A stretch of DNA of 5,597 bases from Candidatus Eiseniibacteriota bacterium (lineage in GTDB: Bacteria; Eisenbacteria; RBG-16-71-46): positions 1-5,597 of the forward strand of contig VBPB01000169.1 of NCBI GenBank assembly GCA_005893365.1, read 5' to 3'. This document shows positions 1 through 5,348 of this stretch, piece by piece; positions within the stretch are counted from its first letter, which is position 1, and each line of letters starts with the position of its first letter. Made by a program: the position numbers and the translations under genes. Below the pieces are notes generated by a model. It made no database searches, was not told the DNA's origin, and saw only the letters and a list, made by a program, of their open reading frames with translations.

Positions 1-271
1 TGACCTTGCGGCGGCGGATATGGTCGATGCACAAACGTGTCGCGATCGTGAACAACCAGGCGGCGAACGGGCGGGCGGGATCGTACCGGGCGAGCGCCCG
101 GAACATCCGGACGAAGGTCTCCTGGGTCAGGTCCTCCGCATCCTCGGCCCGCCGCACCATCCGGAGGGCCAGGTAGTAGACCTGGGCCTGGTACTTCTCG
201 ACCAGCTCCCGGTACGCCTTCTCGTCTCCCGCGAGGCACCGCCGGACGAGACCAGCCTCCTCCCCGCTCAC
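1..271 (-). CDS. ECF-type RNA polymerase sigma factor, N-terminal part (3' end beyond window)
   Basis: This gene encodes a sigma-70 family factor that would direct RNA polymerase to a specific promoter set. The visible 90 residues hold region 2. The stretch DAEDLTQETFVRMFRAL (about residues 44-60) is the region 2.2 core-binding signature, and PFAAWLFTIATRLCIDHIRR (about 68-87) is the region 2.3/2.4 helix that melts and reads the -10 element. The short N-terminus before region 2 and the lack of region 1.1 fit the ECF class. Region 4 (-35 recognition) lies off the window. The start is GTG at 271-269: an in-frame TAA lies five codons upstream and no closer start exists. A weak AAGG lies about 10 nt upstream of it. 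The gene is divergent from eno. No anti-sigma factor is visible, because any partner would be downstream and outside the window. The family call is firm; the ECF subgroup and regulon cannot be told. Confidence 0.93.
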   Translation of the reverse strand, partial: MSGEEAGLVRRCLAGDEKAYRELVEKYQAQVYYLALRMVRRAEDAEDLTQETFVRMFRALARYDPARPFAAWLFTIATRLCIDHIRRRKV

Positions 272-330
272 GGGGTTGGGGCCTTAGGTCCGCTTACGCG
301 CGGGCGTACCGGCAGGTTTCATGACGCGGC

Positions 331-360
331 ACCTTACGCAGCCCTTTAGGGAACGGTCAA
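331..360 (-). promoter_or_regulatory. Candidate promoter for the sigma-factor gene
   Basis: On the minus strand, TTGACC (355-360) is followed by an 18-bp spacer and TAAGGT (331-336). The -10 box matches TATAAT at positions 1, 2 and 6. Transcription would begin near 324, giving a leader of roughly 50 nt before the GTG start at 271. The architecture resembles the eno and tRNA promoters in this window (CTTGAC core, 17-18 bp spacer, TA...T -10). It is a pattern match only. Confidence 0.45.
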
Positions 361-445
361 GACAGCGGCCGGCCCCTTAGCCCCTGGCCTTAGGGCCGCG
401 CGCCGCGCGCGCGAACCCTTGCGTCCGCAGGGCCCGAACCGAGGC

Positions 446-460
446 CGTGCATCGTGCACG
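446..460. repeat. Short perfect dyad upstream of the eno promoter
   Basis: The arms CGTGCA (446-451) and TGCACG (455-460) are perfect inverted repeats around a 3-nt TCG centre, 23 bp upstream of the predicted eno -35 box. This could be an operator half-site pair or chance in GC-rich DNA. No known regulator motif is recognised. Confidence 0.3.
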
Positions 461-483
461 ACGGCGCCCCGGGCGCGGTCGTC

Positions 484-513
484 TTGACTCGCCCGGGAAG
501 CCCGCCTTAGGTT
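484..513 (+). promoter_or_regulatory. Candidate eno promoter, predicting a leaderless mRNA
   Basis: TTGACT (484-489) is followed by an 18-bp spacer and TAGGTT (508-513), which matches TATAAT at positions 1, 2 and 6. Only 7 nt separate the -10 box from the GTG start codon at 521, so transcription should begin at about 520-521, at or next to the start codon. There is no Shine-Dalgarno sequence in the 20 nt before the GTG, which agrees with a leaderless transcript. Confidence 0.55.
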
Positions 514-520
514 CCGGCCC

Positions 521-1807
521 GTGACCCTGATCGAGAGCCTGCGCGCCCGGGAGATCCTGGATTCACGCGGCAATCCGACGCTCGAGGTGGATTGCCGCCT
601 CCAAGGCGGCGCCTTCGGGCGGGCGGCCGTCCCGTCCGGCGCCTCCACCGGCGAGCACGAGGCGGTCGAGCTGCGCGACGGCGACGCCGCGCGCTACGGC
701 GGCAAGGGCGAGCTCAAGGCGGTCGGCCACGTGAGCGAGACCATCGCCCCGCGCCTCAAGGGCGTGGACGCCCGCGACCAGCGGCGCGTCGACGCGCTGC
801 TCATCGAGCTGGACGGCACGCCCAACAAGCGCCGGCTCGGCGCCAACGCCACGCTCGGCGTCTCGCTCGCCGCGGCGCGGGCCTGCGCCAACGCGCTCGG
901 CCTCCCGCTCTACCGCCACCTGGGCGGCGAGGGCGCGCGGACGCTGCCGGTGCCGATGATGAACGTGCTCAACGGCGGCAAGCACGCGGACAACAACGTC
1001 GACCTGCAGGAGTTCATGATCGTGCCGCTCGGAGCGCCGTCGTTCCGCGAGGCCCTGCGCTGGGGCGCGGAGGTGTTCCACAGCCTGGCCCGCGTGCTCA
1101 AGCAGCAGGGGCTCGCGACCGCGGTCGGCGACGAAGGCGGATTCGCCCCCAACCTCCGCTCCAACGAGGCCGCGCTCCAGGTGCTGGTCGAGGCCATCGG
1201 CAAGGCGGGCTACGAGCCCGGCCGGCAGGTGGCGCTGGCGCTCGACCCGGCGGCGAGCGAGTTCTTCGACCAGGGCGCCTACGTCCTCGCGGGCGAGGGG
1301 GGACGGCGGCTGACCGGCGAGGCGATGGTGGACTACTATGCCGACCTGTGCGCGCGCTATCCCATCGTGAGCATCGAGGACGGGCTGGCCGAGGACGACT
1401 GGGACGGGTGGAAGGCGATCTCGCAGCGGCTGCGGGACCGCATCCAGCTGGTCGGTGACGACCTGTTCGTGACCAACGTGGCGCGCCTCGAGCGCGGCAT
1501 CCGCGAAGGGGTGGGGAATTCCATCCTCATCAAGCTGAACCAGATCGGCACCCTCACCGAGACCCTGGCGGCGATCGACACCGCCCACACGTCCAAGTAC
1601 ACCGCGGTCATCTCCCACCGCTCGGGCGAGACCGAGGACGTCACCATCGCCGACCTGGCGGTCGCCACCAACGCCGGGCAGATCAAGACCGGCTCGCTCA
1701 GCCGCACCGACCGGGTGGCCAAGTACAATCAGTTGCTGCGCATCGAAGAGGAGTTGGGGGGCACGGCGCGCTATCCGGGGCGCGCCGCGTTCCCGGCCGC
1801 CGGCTAA
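521..1807 (+). CDS. eno: Enolase (phosphopyruvate hydratase)
   Basis: Enolase interconverts 2-phosphoglycerate and phosphoenolpyruvate in cytoplasmic glycolysis and gluconeogenesis, using Mg2+. The protein has 428 residues, the usual bacterial length. The N-terminal domain opens with AREILDSRGNPTLEV (9-23) and the mobile loop SGASTGEHE (39-47). The barrel domain carries the catalytic set: E164, E205 in GDEGGF, metal ligands D242, E286 (SIEDGLAEDDW) and D313 (GDDLFVTN), catalytic K338 in LIKLNQIGT, the SHRSGETED signature at 365-373, and K389. None is missing. The start is GTG at 521: the N-terminus lines up with the family there, no closer start fits, and there is no Shine-Dalgarno sequence. 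A promoter ends 7 nt upstream, suggesting leaderless expression. The gene is followed after 80 nt by an ftsB-like gene on the same strand, a neighbourhood known from other bacteria, and the two are probably cotranscribed. Confidence 0.98.
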   Translation: MTLIESLRAREILDSRGNPTLEVDCRLQGGAFGRAAVPSGASTGEHEAVELRDGDAARYGGKGELKAVGHVSETIAPRLKGVDARDQRRVDALLIELDGTPNKRRLGANATLGVSLAAARACANALGLPLYRHLGGEGARTLPVPMMNVLNGGKHADNNVDLQEFMIVPLGAPSFREALRWGAEVFHSLARVLKQQGLATAVGDEGGFAPNLRSNEAALQVLVEAIGKAGYEPGRQVALALDPAASEFFDQGAYVLAGEGGRRLTGEAMVDYYADLCARYPIVSIEDGLAEDDWDGWKAISQRLRDRIQLVGDDLFVTNVARLERGIREGVGNSILIKLNQIGTLTETLAAIDTAHTSKYTAVISHRSGETEDVTIADLAVATNAGQIKTGSLSRTDRVAKYNQLLRIEEELGGTARYPGRAAFPAAG

Positions 1808-1822
1808 GAGCGGCGCGCCGCG

Positions 1823-1841
1823 CGGCCGGAGGATCCGGCCG
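1823..1841 (+). repeat. Intergenic hairpin between eno and ftsB
   Basis: An 8-bp perfect stem (1823-1830 with 1834-1841) closes a 3-nt loop, 15 nt after the eno stop codon. No T-run follows, so it does not look like an intrinsic terminator. The Shine-Dalgarno-like GGAGGA at 1828-1833 lies inside it, so it might protect the eno 3' end or mask an upstream GTG start of the next gene. The role is inferred only. Confidence 0.45.
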
Positions 1842-1887
1842 GGTGCCGGGATGCCGGGCCGAGCCTGGGCCCGAGGACAGGGAAGTC

Positions 1888-2247
1888 ATGGGTGACATCG
1901 GACGTCGCATCAGCCGCTATCGTCTCTCCCGCTACGCCACGCCCCAGGGCGGTCTCGGGCGTCCGCCCCGCTGGGTGTGGGTCGTGGCCGCCCTGTGGCT
2001 CGCCTGGGTCGGCCTCGTGAGCGACCACAGCCTCTATCGCATCTGGCGCACCAGCGCCGACGCGGCGCGCACCCGGCGCGACCTCGAGGAGGCACAGCGC
2101 GAGATCACGCGTCACGATCGTGAGGCGCGCGATCCGGGCCAGCGGGCGCGCGAGGCGGAGGCGGTGCTGCGCGGGCAGGGCTACGCGCGCCAGAACGAGA
2201 TCATCTACCGCATCGGCGGCGCCGGCCCCGACACGACCGCGCGCTGA
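1888..2247 (+). CDS. ftsB: FtsB/DivIC-family cell division protein (septum formation initiator)
   Basis: This 119-residue bitopic membrane protein has the FtsB/DivIC plan. A basic cytoplasmic N-terminus (1-27) is followed by one transmembrane helix (about 28-45, WVWVVAALWLAWVGLV). Next comes an Arg/Glu-rich periplasmic coiled coil (about 50-95), then the family-typical tail around ARQNEIIYRIGG (100-111). FtsB joins FtsL and FtsQ in the divisome and helps activate septal peptidoglycan synthesis. Position after eno supports the call; eno-ftsB adjacency is known in Proteobacteria. The ATG at 1888 was chosen because MGDIGRRIS fits a family-like N-terminus and a purine-rich AGGGAAG lies just upstream. 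An in-frame GTG at 1843, 9 nt after GGAGGA, would add 15 unremarkable residues and is a real alternative. The sequence family diverges quickly, so the call rests on architecture, tail motif and context. Confidence 0.82.
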   Translation: MGDIGRRISRYRLSRYATPQGGLGRPPRWVWVVAALWLAWVGLVSDHSLYRIWRTSADAARTRRDLEEAQREITRHDREARDPGQRAREAEAVLRGQGYARQNEIIYRIGGAGPDTTAR

Positions 2248-2253
2248 ACCTCG

Positions 2254-3021
2254 CTACATCCCGATCCCGAGCGCCATGCGGAATCCCAGCCCGCCCAGGT
2301 CCAGCGTGAGCGGCTGGCCCCGCGGGTCGCGCACCACCGTCCCCGGGCTCCGCTCGTCCACCAGGTTGTGGACCTCGTTGCTGCGATAGAGCCCGCTCAG
2401 CAGCACCGAGAACCGGGTGGCGAAGAAGAGGTGCGCCCCGGCCTCGGCGTAGTAGCCGGGCGCGTCGTTGGTGGCGTGCAGCCCCCGCGTCGCCTCCGGC
2501 GGCAGCGTGATCCCGCTCGCGGTCACCGCCAGCGAGGCGCGGTTGTAGACCACGCTCATGAACCCCGCGCCCACGTAGGCGCGCGCCTGGAAATCACCCT
2601 GATTGTACGGCTTGAAGTAGTAGGCGCCACCCGCGTAGAGCGGCACCGAGGTGATGTTGGCGCTCACCACGATGCTCTGGGCGATGGCGGGCAGGTACTC
2701 CTGCGAGACCGACTTGCGGATCCGCCCCCCGCCCAGGCTCAGGGCCAGGTTCTGGCGCACGAAGTAGCGCACCTCGGCGTCCAGGTACCAGGACGAGTGG
2801 ATCCGGTCGATCGGCGCGAGCCCGTTGTTCTGGAGCTGCGCGTTGGTGACGTCGATGACCCGATTGAAGTCGGTCGCCCGCAGCTGGGTGGGGATGGCCG
2901 ACAGGACGACGTTGAACTTGTGGAACTCCGCCGCGGCCCCCGCGCTGGGAACGCGCACGACCAGGGCCGCGAGCAGGGCGAGCAACAGGACGGCGGGTAG
3001 CCGCCGGAACCGCTTGCACAT
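2254..3021 (-). CDS. Secreted, probable outer-membrane beta-barrel protein of unrecognised family
   Basis: The 255-residue product starts with a clear Sec signal peptide: basic MCKRFRR, a Leu/Ala/Val-rich core (about 9-22), then VPSAGAAA with likely cleavage near residues 29-31. The mature part alternates polar and hydrophobic residues and is rich in Gly, Tyr and Phe, with strand-like segments such as WYLDAEVRYFV, NLALSLGGG, SVPLYAGGAYYFKP, AYVGAGFMSV, YYAEAGAHLFF and LDLGGLGFRMALGIG. These suggest a small beta-barrel of roughly eight strands, in the general style of OmpW/OmpA-like porins. I recognise no specific family or ligand. The C-terminal residue is Met, not the Phe common in BamA-dependent barrels of Proteobacteria. 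The ATG at 3021 was chosen over upstream in-frame starts because it begins the signal peptide and has GGAGG 10 nt before it. The gene converges on ftsB with 6 bp between stops and stands alone. Confidence 0.75.
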   Translation of the reverse strand: MCKRFRRLPAVLLLALLAALVVRVPSAGAAAEFHKFNVVLSAIPTQLRATDFNRVIDVTNAQLQNNGLAPIDRIHSSWYLDAEVRYFVRQNLALSLGGGRIRKSVSQEYLPAIAQSIVVSANITSVPLYAGGAYYFKPYNQGDFQARAYVGAGFMSVVYNRASLAVTASGITLPPEATRGLHATNDAPGYYAEAGAHLFFATRFSVLLSGLYRSNEVHNLVDERSPGTVVRDPRGQPLTLDLGGLGFRMALGIGM

Positions 3022-3145
3022 GGACGGAAGACCTCCCCGCGATATGGAACGCGACGGTCGAGACGGTCGGCTTCCCCGGTCTAAGGCCGGGCAGCATAGC
3101 CACCCGACCCGCAGGGCGCAAACCGCGGGCCGGTCCGAGGGGGGC

Positions 3146-3174
3146 TTGACACTCGCCGCCGCGGCGGCTAGTCT
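3146..3174 (+). promoter_or_regulatory. Promoter of the initiator tRNA gene
   Basis: A perfect -35 hexamer TTGACA (3146-3151), a 17-bp spacer and TAGTCT (3169-3174) precede the tRNA. The start point would fall near 3181, about 5 nt before the mature 5' end. The consensus -35 and optimal spacing suit a strongly expressed stable RNA. A GC-rich stretch between the -10 box and the tRNA could be a stringent-response discriminator, but this is inference. Confidence 0.7.
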
Positions 3175-3185
3175 CCGTGCCTCGA

Positions 3186-3262
<77 letters not shown>

Positions 3263-3266
3263 ACGT

Positions 3267-3295
3267 CGCCCCGGCAGGCCTAACCTGCCGGGGCG
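3267..3295 (+). terminator. Strong hairpin just downstream of tRNA-fMet, likely terminator
   Basis: A perfect 12-bp GC-rich stem (3267-3278 with 3284-3295) closes a 5-nt loop (CCTAA), starting 4 nt after the encoded CCA. The following sequence has only a short ATTT (3301-3304) in place of a T-run. It is therefore an intrinsic-like terminator with a poor U-tract, or a transcript-end stabilising hairpin. Because ctaG reads toward it from the other side, it may act in both directions. Confidence 0.65.
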
Positions 3296-3333
3296 CGACC
3301 ATTTCCGCCGGAAAGTGTCGCGCTGCGAGACCC

Positions 3334-3364
3334 CCGCAGACCCGCGCCGCCAATCATGTCGCGC
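3334..3364. repeat. Imperfect direct repeat, copy 1
   Basis: This 31-bp unit matches copy 2 (3400-3430) at 28 positions; the differences are at 3338, 3354 and 3359. Both copies are preceded by GAGAC, with a one-base indel, so the homology extends to about 37 bp at a 66-bp period. It lies in the noncoding stretch between the tRNA hairpin and the end of ctaG. No terminal inverted repeats or coding potential indicate a mobile element. Confidence 0.65.
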
Positions 3365-3399
3365 CGCGAGGCGGTGGGCCGGAGGCTCCACTGGAGACT

Positions 3400-3430
3400 C
3401 CGCGGACCCGCGCCGCCAAGCATGCCGCGC
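3400..3430. repeat. Imperfect direct repeat, copy 2
   Basis: This is the second copy of the 31-bp unit, sharing the core ACCCGCGCCGCCAA and a CATG three bases-variable block with copy 1. The 35 bp between the copies include a small dyad, CTCCA-c-TGGAG (about 3386-3396). The rest of 3263-3499 shows no gene or recognisable RNA. Confidence 0.65.
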
Positions 3431-3499
3431 GGCCCCCGCACGGCACCCCGCCGCCAGTGGACAGCACCCTCGAGCGTCAGCGCGTCCGCCCTGGCGCCG

Positions 3500-4384
3500 T
3501 CAGCGCACCGCCGCCCGCGCCGCGCGCTCCGCATCGTCGCTCCTGCGCTCGCTCCTCACCCACGCGAAGAACACGAACGTCATCACCACCCAGTAGAAGA
3601 GCCCCCCCGGCACCCACATGATGATGCCCCCCAGCCGCTGGTCGTCCAGCGGCGAGATGCCCCAGACCCTCGGCGACGGGGCGTACCAGGGGTAGAGCAG
3701 CACGTCGGCGAGCGTGATCATCGCCGCCACCGCCATCATCGGGATGCCGATCAGGAACAGGTAGATCATCTGTCCGCCGTAGGACATGCGCGGCATCTCG
3801 CGGAGCGGGCTTAAGACCGGCCACCACATGATCATCGCCGTCACCATGAACTGGAGATGCGTGACGATGTGCACGTTGTGGTTTCGCATCATCAGGTCGT
3901 AGGCGGGCTGCAGGTGCCAGCCCGTGAACGACAGCGTGTAGAGGCCGAACGCCACCGCCGGCCGCGACAGGAAGCGGCCGGTCGCCAGCACCCAGCGCGG
4001 CCGGACCAGCGGGCGCAAGGCGAAGCCCGGCAGGCCCAAGAGCAGCAGCGGCGGCATCAGCTGGGTGAGCACCAGGTGCTGCACCATGTGGACGCTGAAC
4101 AGGTAGTAGTCGCTCAGGTCGTGCACCGGTCCGTTGAGCGCGAAGAAGGTGACCACCAACCCGGTGAAGAACGAGGTGATCTGCCAGCCGCTGGCGCGTT
4201 CGGTGATCCCCGCGCGGCGCCGCATCGGCCCGATCGCCATCAGGTAAAGGGCGGCCAGGATCGCCAGGCCGATGATGGTGCTGATGTGACTCTCCCAGCG
4301 GTGCCAGTCGAAGGGCGGGATCGGCCTGCCGAAGCGGTCGAGGGCCGGCCGGGTCAGCAGCGAATCGGGGATGTGGAGGATCAA
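3500..4384 (-). CDS. ctaG: Cytochrome c oxidase assembly factor CtaG (caa3-type)
   Basis: This 294-residue polytopic membrane protein belongs to the CtaG family of Bacillus-type caa3 oxidases, not the unrelated Cox11/CtaG copper chaperone. In B. subtilis, CtaG is needed to form active caa3 oxidase. About seven transmembrane segments are visible (near 33-52, 70-86, 97-118, 143-160, 172-192, 204-228, 252-275). Conserved family features include HMVQHLVL (99-106), GWHLQPAYD (155-163), a His cluster at 169, 172 and 176 that could bind metal, and DQRLGGIIMWVPGGL (248-262). The start is TTG at 4384. The ctaF stop at 4396-4394 is in frame just upstream and no ATG occurs before residue 49, so TTG is the best choice although only a weak AAGAG precedes it. 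It lies 9 nt after ctaF, so translational coupling is likely. The C-terminus is an Arg/Ala-rich tail. It is the last gene of the operon. Confidence 0.93.
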   Translation of the reverse strand: MILHIPDSLLTRPALDRFGRPIPPFDWHRWESHISTIIGLAILAALYLMAIGPMRRRAGITERASGWQITSFFTGLVVTFFALNGPVHDLSDYYLFSVHMVQHLVLTQLMPPLLLLGLPGFALRPLVRPRWVLATGRFLSRPAVAFGLYTLSFTGWHLQPAYDLMMRNHNVHIVTHLQFMVTAMIMWWPVLSPLREMPRMSYGGQMIYLFLIGIPMMAVAAMITLADVLLYPWYAPSPRVWGISPLDDQRLGGIIMWVPGGLFYWVVMTFVFFAWVRSERRSDDAERAARAAVR

Positions 4385-4393
4385 CGAGGACTC

Positions 4394-4699
4394 TTAGAAG
4401 ACCCCGAACAGTTTCATGAGGGCGAGGATGACGGCGGCGGCGAGCCCCATCGGCACCACGAACAGCCACGAGAACAGCCGATTGTCGAACTTGAGGTGCA
4501 TGTAGAACATCGCCACCAGCGAGAACTTGAGCGCCGAGAGCGTGAGCAGCGAGGGCACGAGGACCGGGTGCATCCGCGGGATGTAGAAGATCGCCACCTC
4601 GACGGCGGTGATCACCGTGAGGATGACCGCGATCGCCAGGTACTCCTTGGCGCCGGGGTGCGCGTGCTGCTGCGGGTCCCCGGGCGAGTGGTCTGCCAT
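4394..4699 (-). CDS. ctaF: Cytochrome c oxidase subunit IV (prokaryotic COX4/CyoD-like)
   Basis: This 101-residue membrane protein is the small subunit IV of heme-copper oxidases, which supports assembly or stability of the subunit I-III core. A His-rich hydrophilic N-terminus (1-17) is followed by three transmembrane helices (about 20-40, 46-67, 77-97). Family features are EYLAIAVILTVITAVEVAIF at 19-38 with its intramembrane Glu34, and KFSLVAMFYMHLKFD (58-72). Three helices and about 100 residues are normal for the family. The ATG at 4699 has GGAGG four nt upstream, a tight but usable Shine-Dalgarno sequence, and lies 10 nt after the ctaE stop. The symbol follows the Bacillus ctaCDEFG naming, supported by gene order; coxD-type names would be equivalent. 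Confidence 0.92.
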   Translation of the reverse strand: MADHSPGDPQQHAHPGAKEYLAIAVILTVITAVEVAIFYIPRMHPVLVPSLLTLSALKFSLVAMFYMHLKFDNRLFSWLFVVPMGLAAAVILALMKLFGVF

Positions 4700-4709
4700 G
4701 CCGCCTCCG

Positions 4710-5318
4710 CTACTGGATCAGGTACACCAGGGTGAAGATCGCGATCCACACCACGTCGACGAAGTGCCAGTAGAGCCCGGCGATCTCGACGTCCAGCGCC
4801 TTCCCCTGGGGGAGTTTGCCACGCACCGCGAGCGTGAACAACGTCCAGAGCCAGATGACGCCCACCGTGACGTGCGTCCCGTGGAATCCGGTCAGCACGA
4901 AGAACGTGCAGCCGAACAGATTGGTCTGCAGCGTCAGGCCCTTGTAGAAGAACTCGGTGAACTCGTAGCACTGGCCGCCCACGAAGGTCATGCCGAGCAG
5001 CGCGGTGGCGGCGATCCAGATCGCGCCCTGCCGCTGGTTCCCGCGCTGGATCGCGGCCAGCGCCAGCACCATGGTCAAGCTGCTCATCAGCAGCACGAAC
5101 GCGCTGAAGGACGTGAACGGGATGGCGAAGATGTCGTGCGGGTGCGGCCCGACCTGGTCGCGTCCCCGATACACCAGATAGGTCGCGATCAGCGAGCCGA
5201 AGAACATGCACTCCGAGCCGAGGAACGCCCAGAACACCAGCTTCCGGCTGCTCAGGCCGGTGCTGGTCGGATGCTCCTCGTGGGGCGCGGCGTGGGCCGC
5301 GAGATCGACGGCTGCCAA
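4710..5318 (-). CDS. ctaE: Cytochrome c oxidase subunit III
   Basis: This 202-residue subunit III belongs to the short, five-helix class of heme-copper oxidases, lacking the two N-terminal helices of mitochondrial-type COX3. Transmembrane segments lie near 27-50, 69-90, 99-119, 137-162 and 184-201. Diagnostic residues are FLGSECMFFGSL (32-43) with the conserved intramembrane Glu36, GGQCYEFTEF (114-123), the GFHGTHVTVG signature (144-153) and YWHFVDVVW (183-191). Subunit III binds subunit I and helps sustain proton uptake during O2 reduction. The start is TTG at 5318, preceded by a strong GGGAAGGAG (5325-5333, minus strand) at 6 nt spacing, so the rare start is well supported. The ctaD stop lies 30 nt upstream in the same frame, so readthrough would give a subunit I-III fusion like those natural in some caa3 oxidases. 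Confidence 0.96.
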   Translation of the reverse strand: MAAVDLAAHAAPHEEHPTSTGLSSRKLVFWAFLGSECMFFGSLIATYLVYRGRDQVGPHPHDIFAIPFTSFSAFVLLMSSLTMVLALAAIQRGNQRQGAIWIAATALLGMTFVGGQCYEFTEFFYKGLTLQTNLFGCTFFVLTGFHGTHVTVGVIWLWTLFTLAVRGKLPQGKALDVEIAGLYWHFVDVVWIAIFTLVYLIQ

Positions 5319-5324
5319 ATCAGG

Positions 5325-5333
5325 CTCCTTCCC
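5325..5333 (-). promoter_or_regulatory. Strong ribosome binding site fixing the TTG start of ctaE
   Basis: GGGAAGGAG on the minus strand ends 6 nt before the TTG at 5318. This purine-rich site is the best Shine-Dalgarno sequence in the window and is the main reason to accept TTG as the ctaE start. Confidence 0.75.
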
Positions 5334-5348
5334 GTCCGGCGACGGGGT

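Noticed and set aside
592..1458. Plus-strand alternate-frame open reading frame inside eno
   Set aside because: The Arg/Ala/Gly-dominated composition is typical of the out-of-frame reading of a GC-rich gene, and it lies entirely within eno.
563..1618. Long minus-strand open frame (351 codons) opposite eno
   Set aside because: It is antisense to a complete enolase with all catalytic residues. Its predicted protein is Arg/Ala/Val-rich with no domain, an effect of high GC in the third codon position.
2368..3000. Plus-strand open frame opposite the beta-barrel gene
   Set aside because: The opposite strand has a signal peptide, a ribosome binding site and a sensible composition. This frame has none of these.
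3302..3314. Small hairpin TTTCC-gcc-GGAAA after the tRNA terminator
   Set aside because: A 5-bp stem without a T-run is too weak to call a separate terminator.
3327..3430. CRISPR array
   Set aside because: There are only two imperfect copies, no further units at the same period, and no cas genes.
3280..3596. Small open frames on both strands downstream of the tRNA
   Set aside because: They are Arg/Ala/Pro-rich, lack ribosome binding sites, overlap the terminator hairpin, direct repeats or ctaG end, and have no recognisable domain.
3857..4735. Plus-strand open frame of 292 codons opposite ctaG and ctaF
   Set aside because: It is His/Arg/Glu/Gln-rich low-complexity protein, antisense to two well-recognised membrane protein genes.
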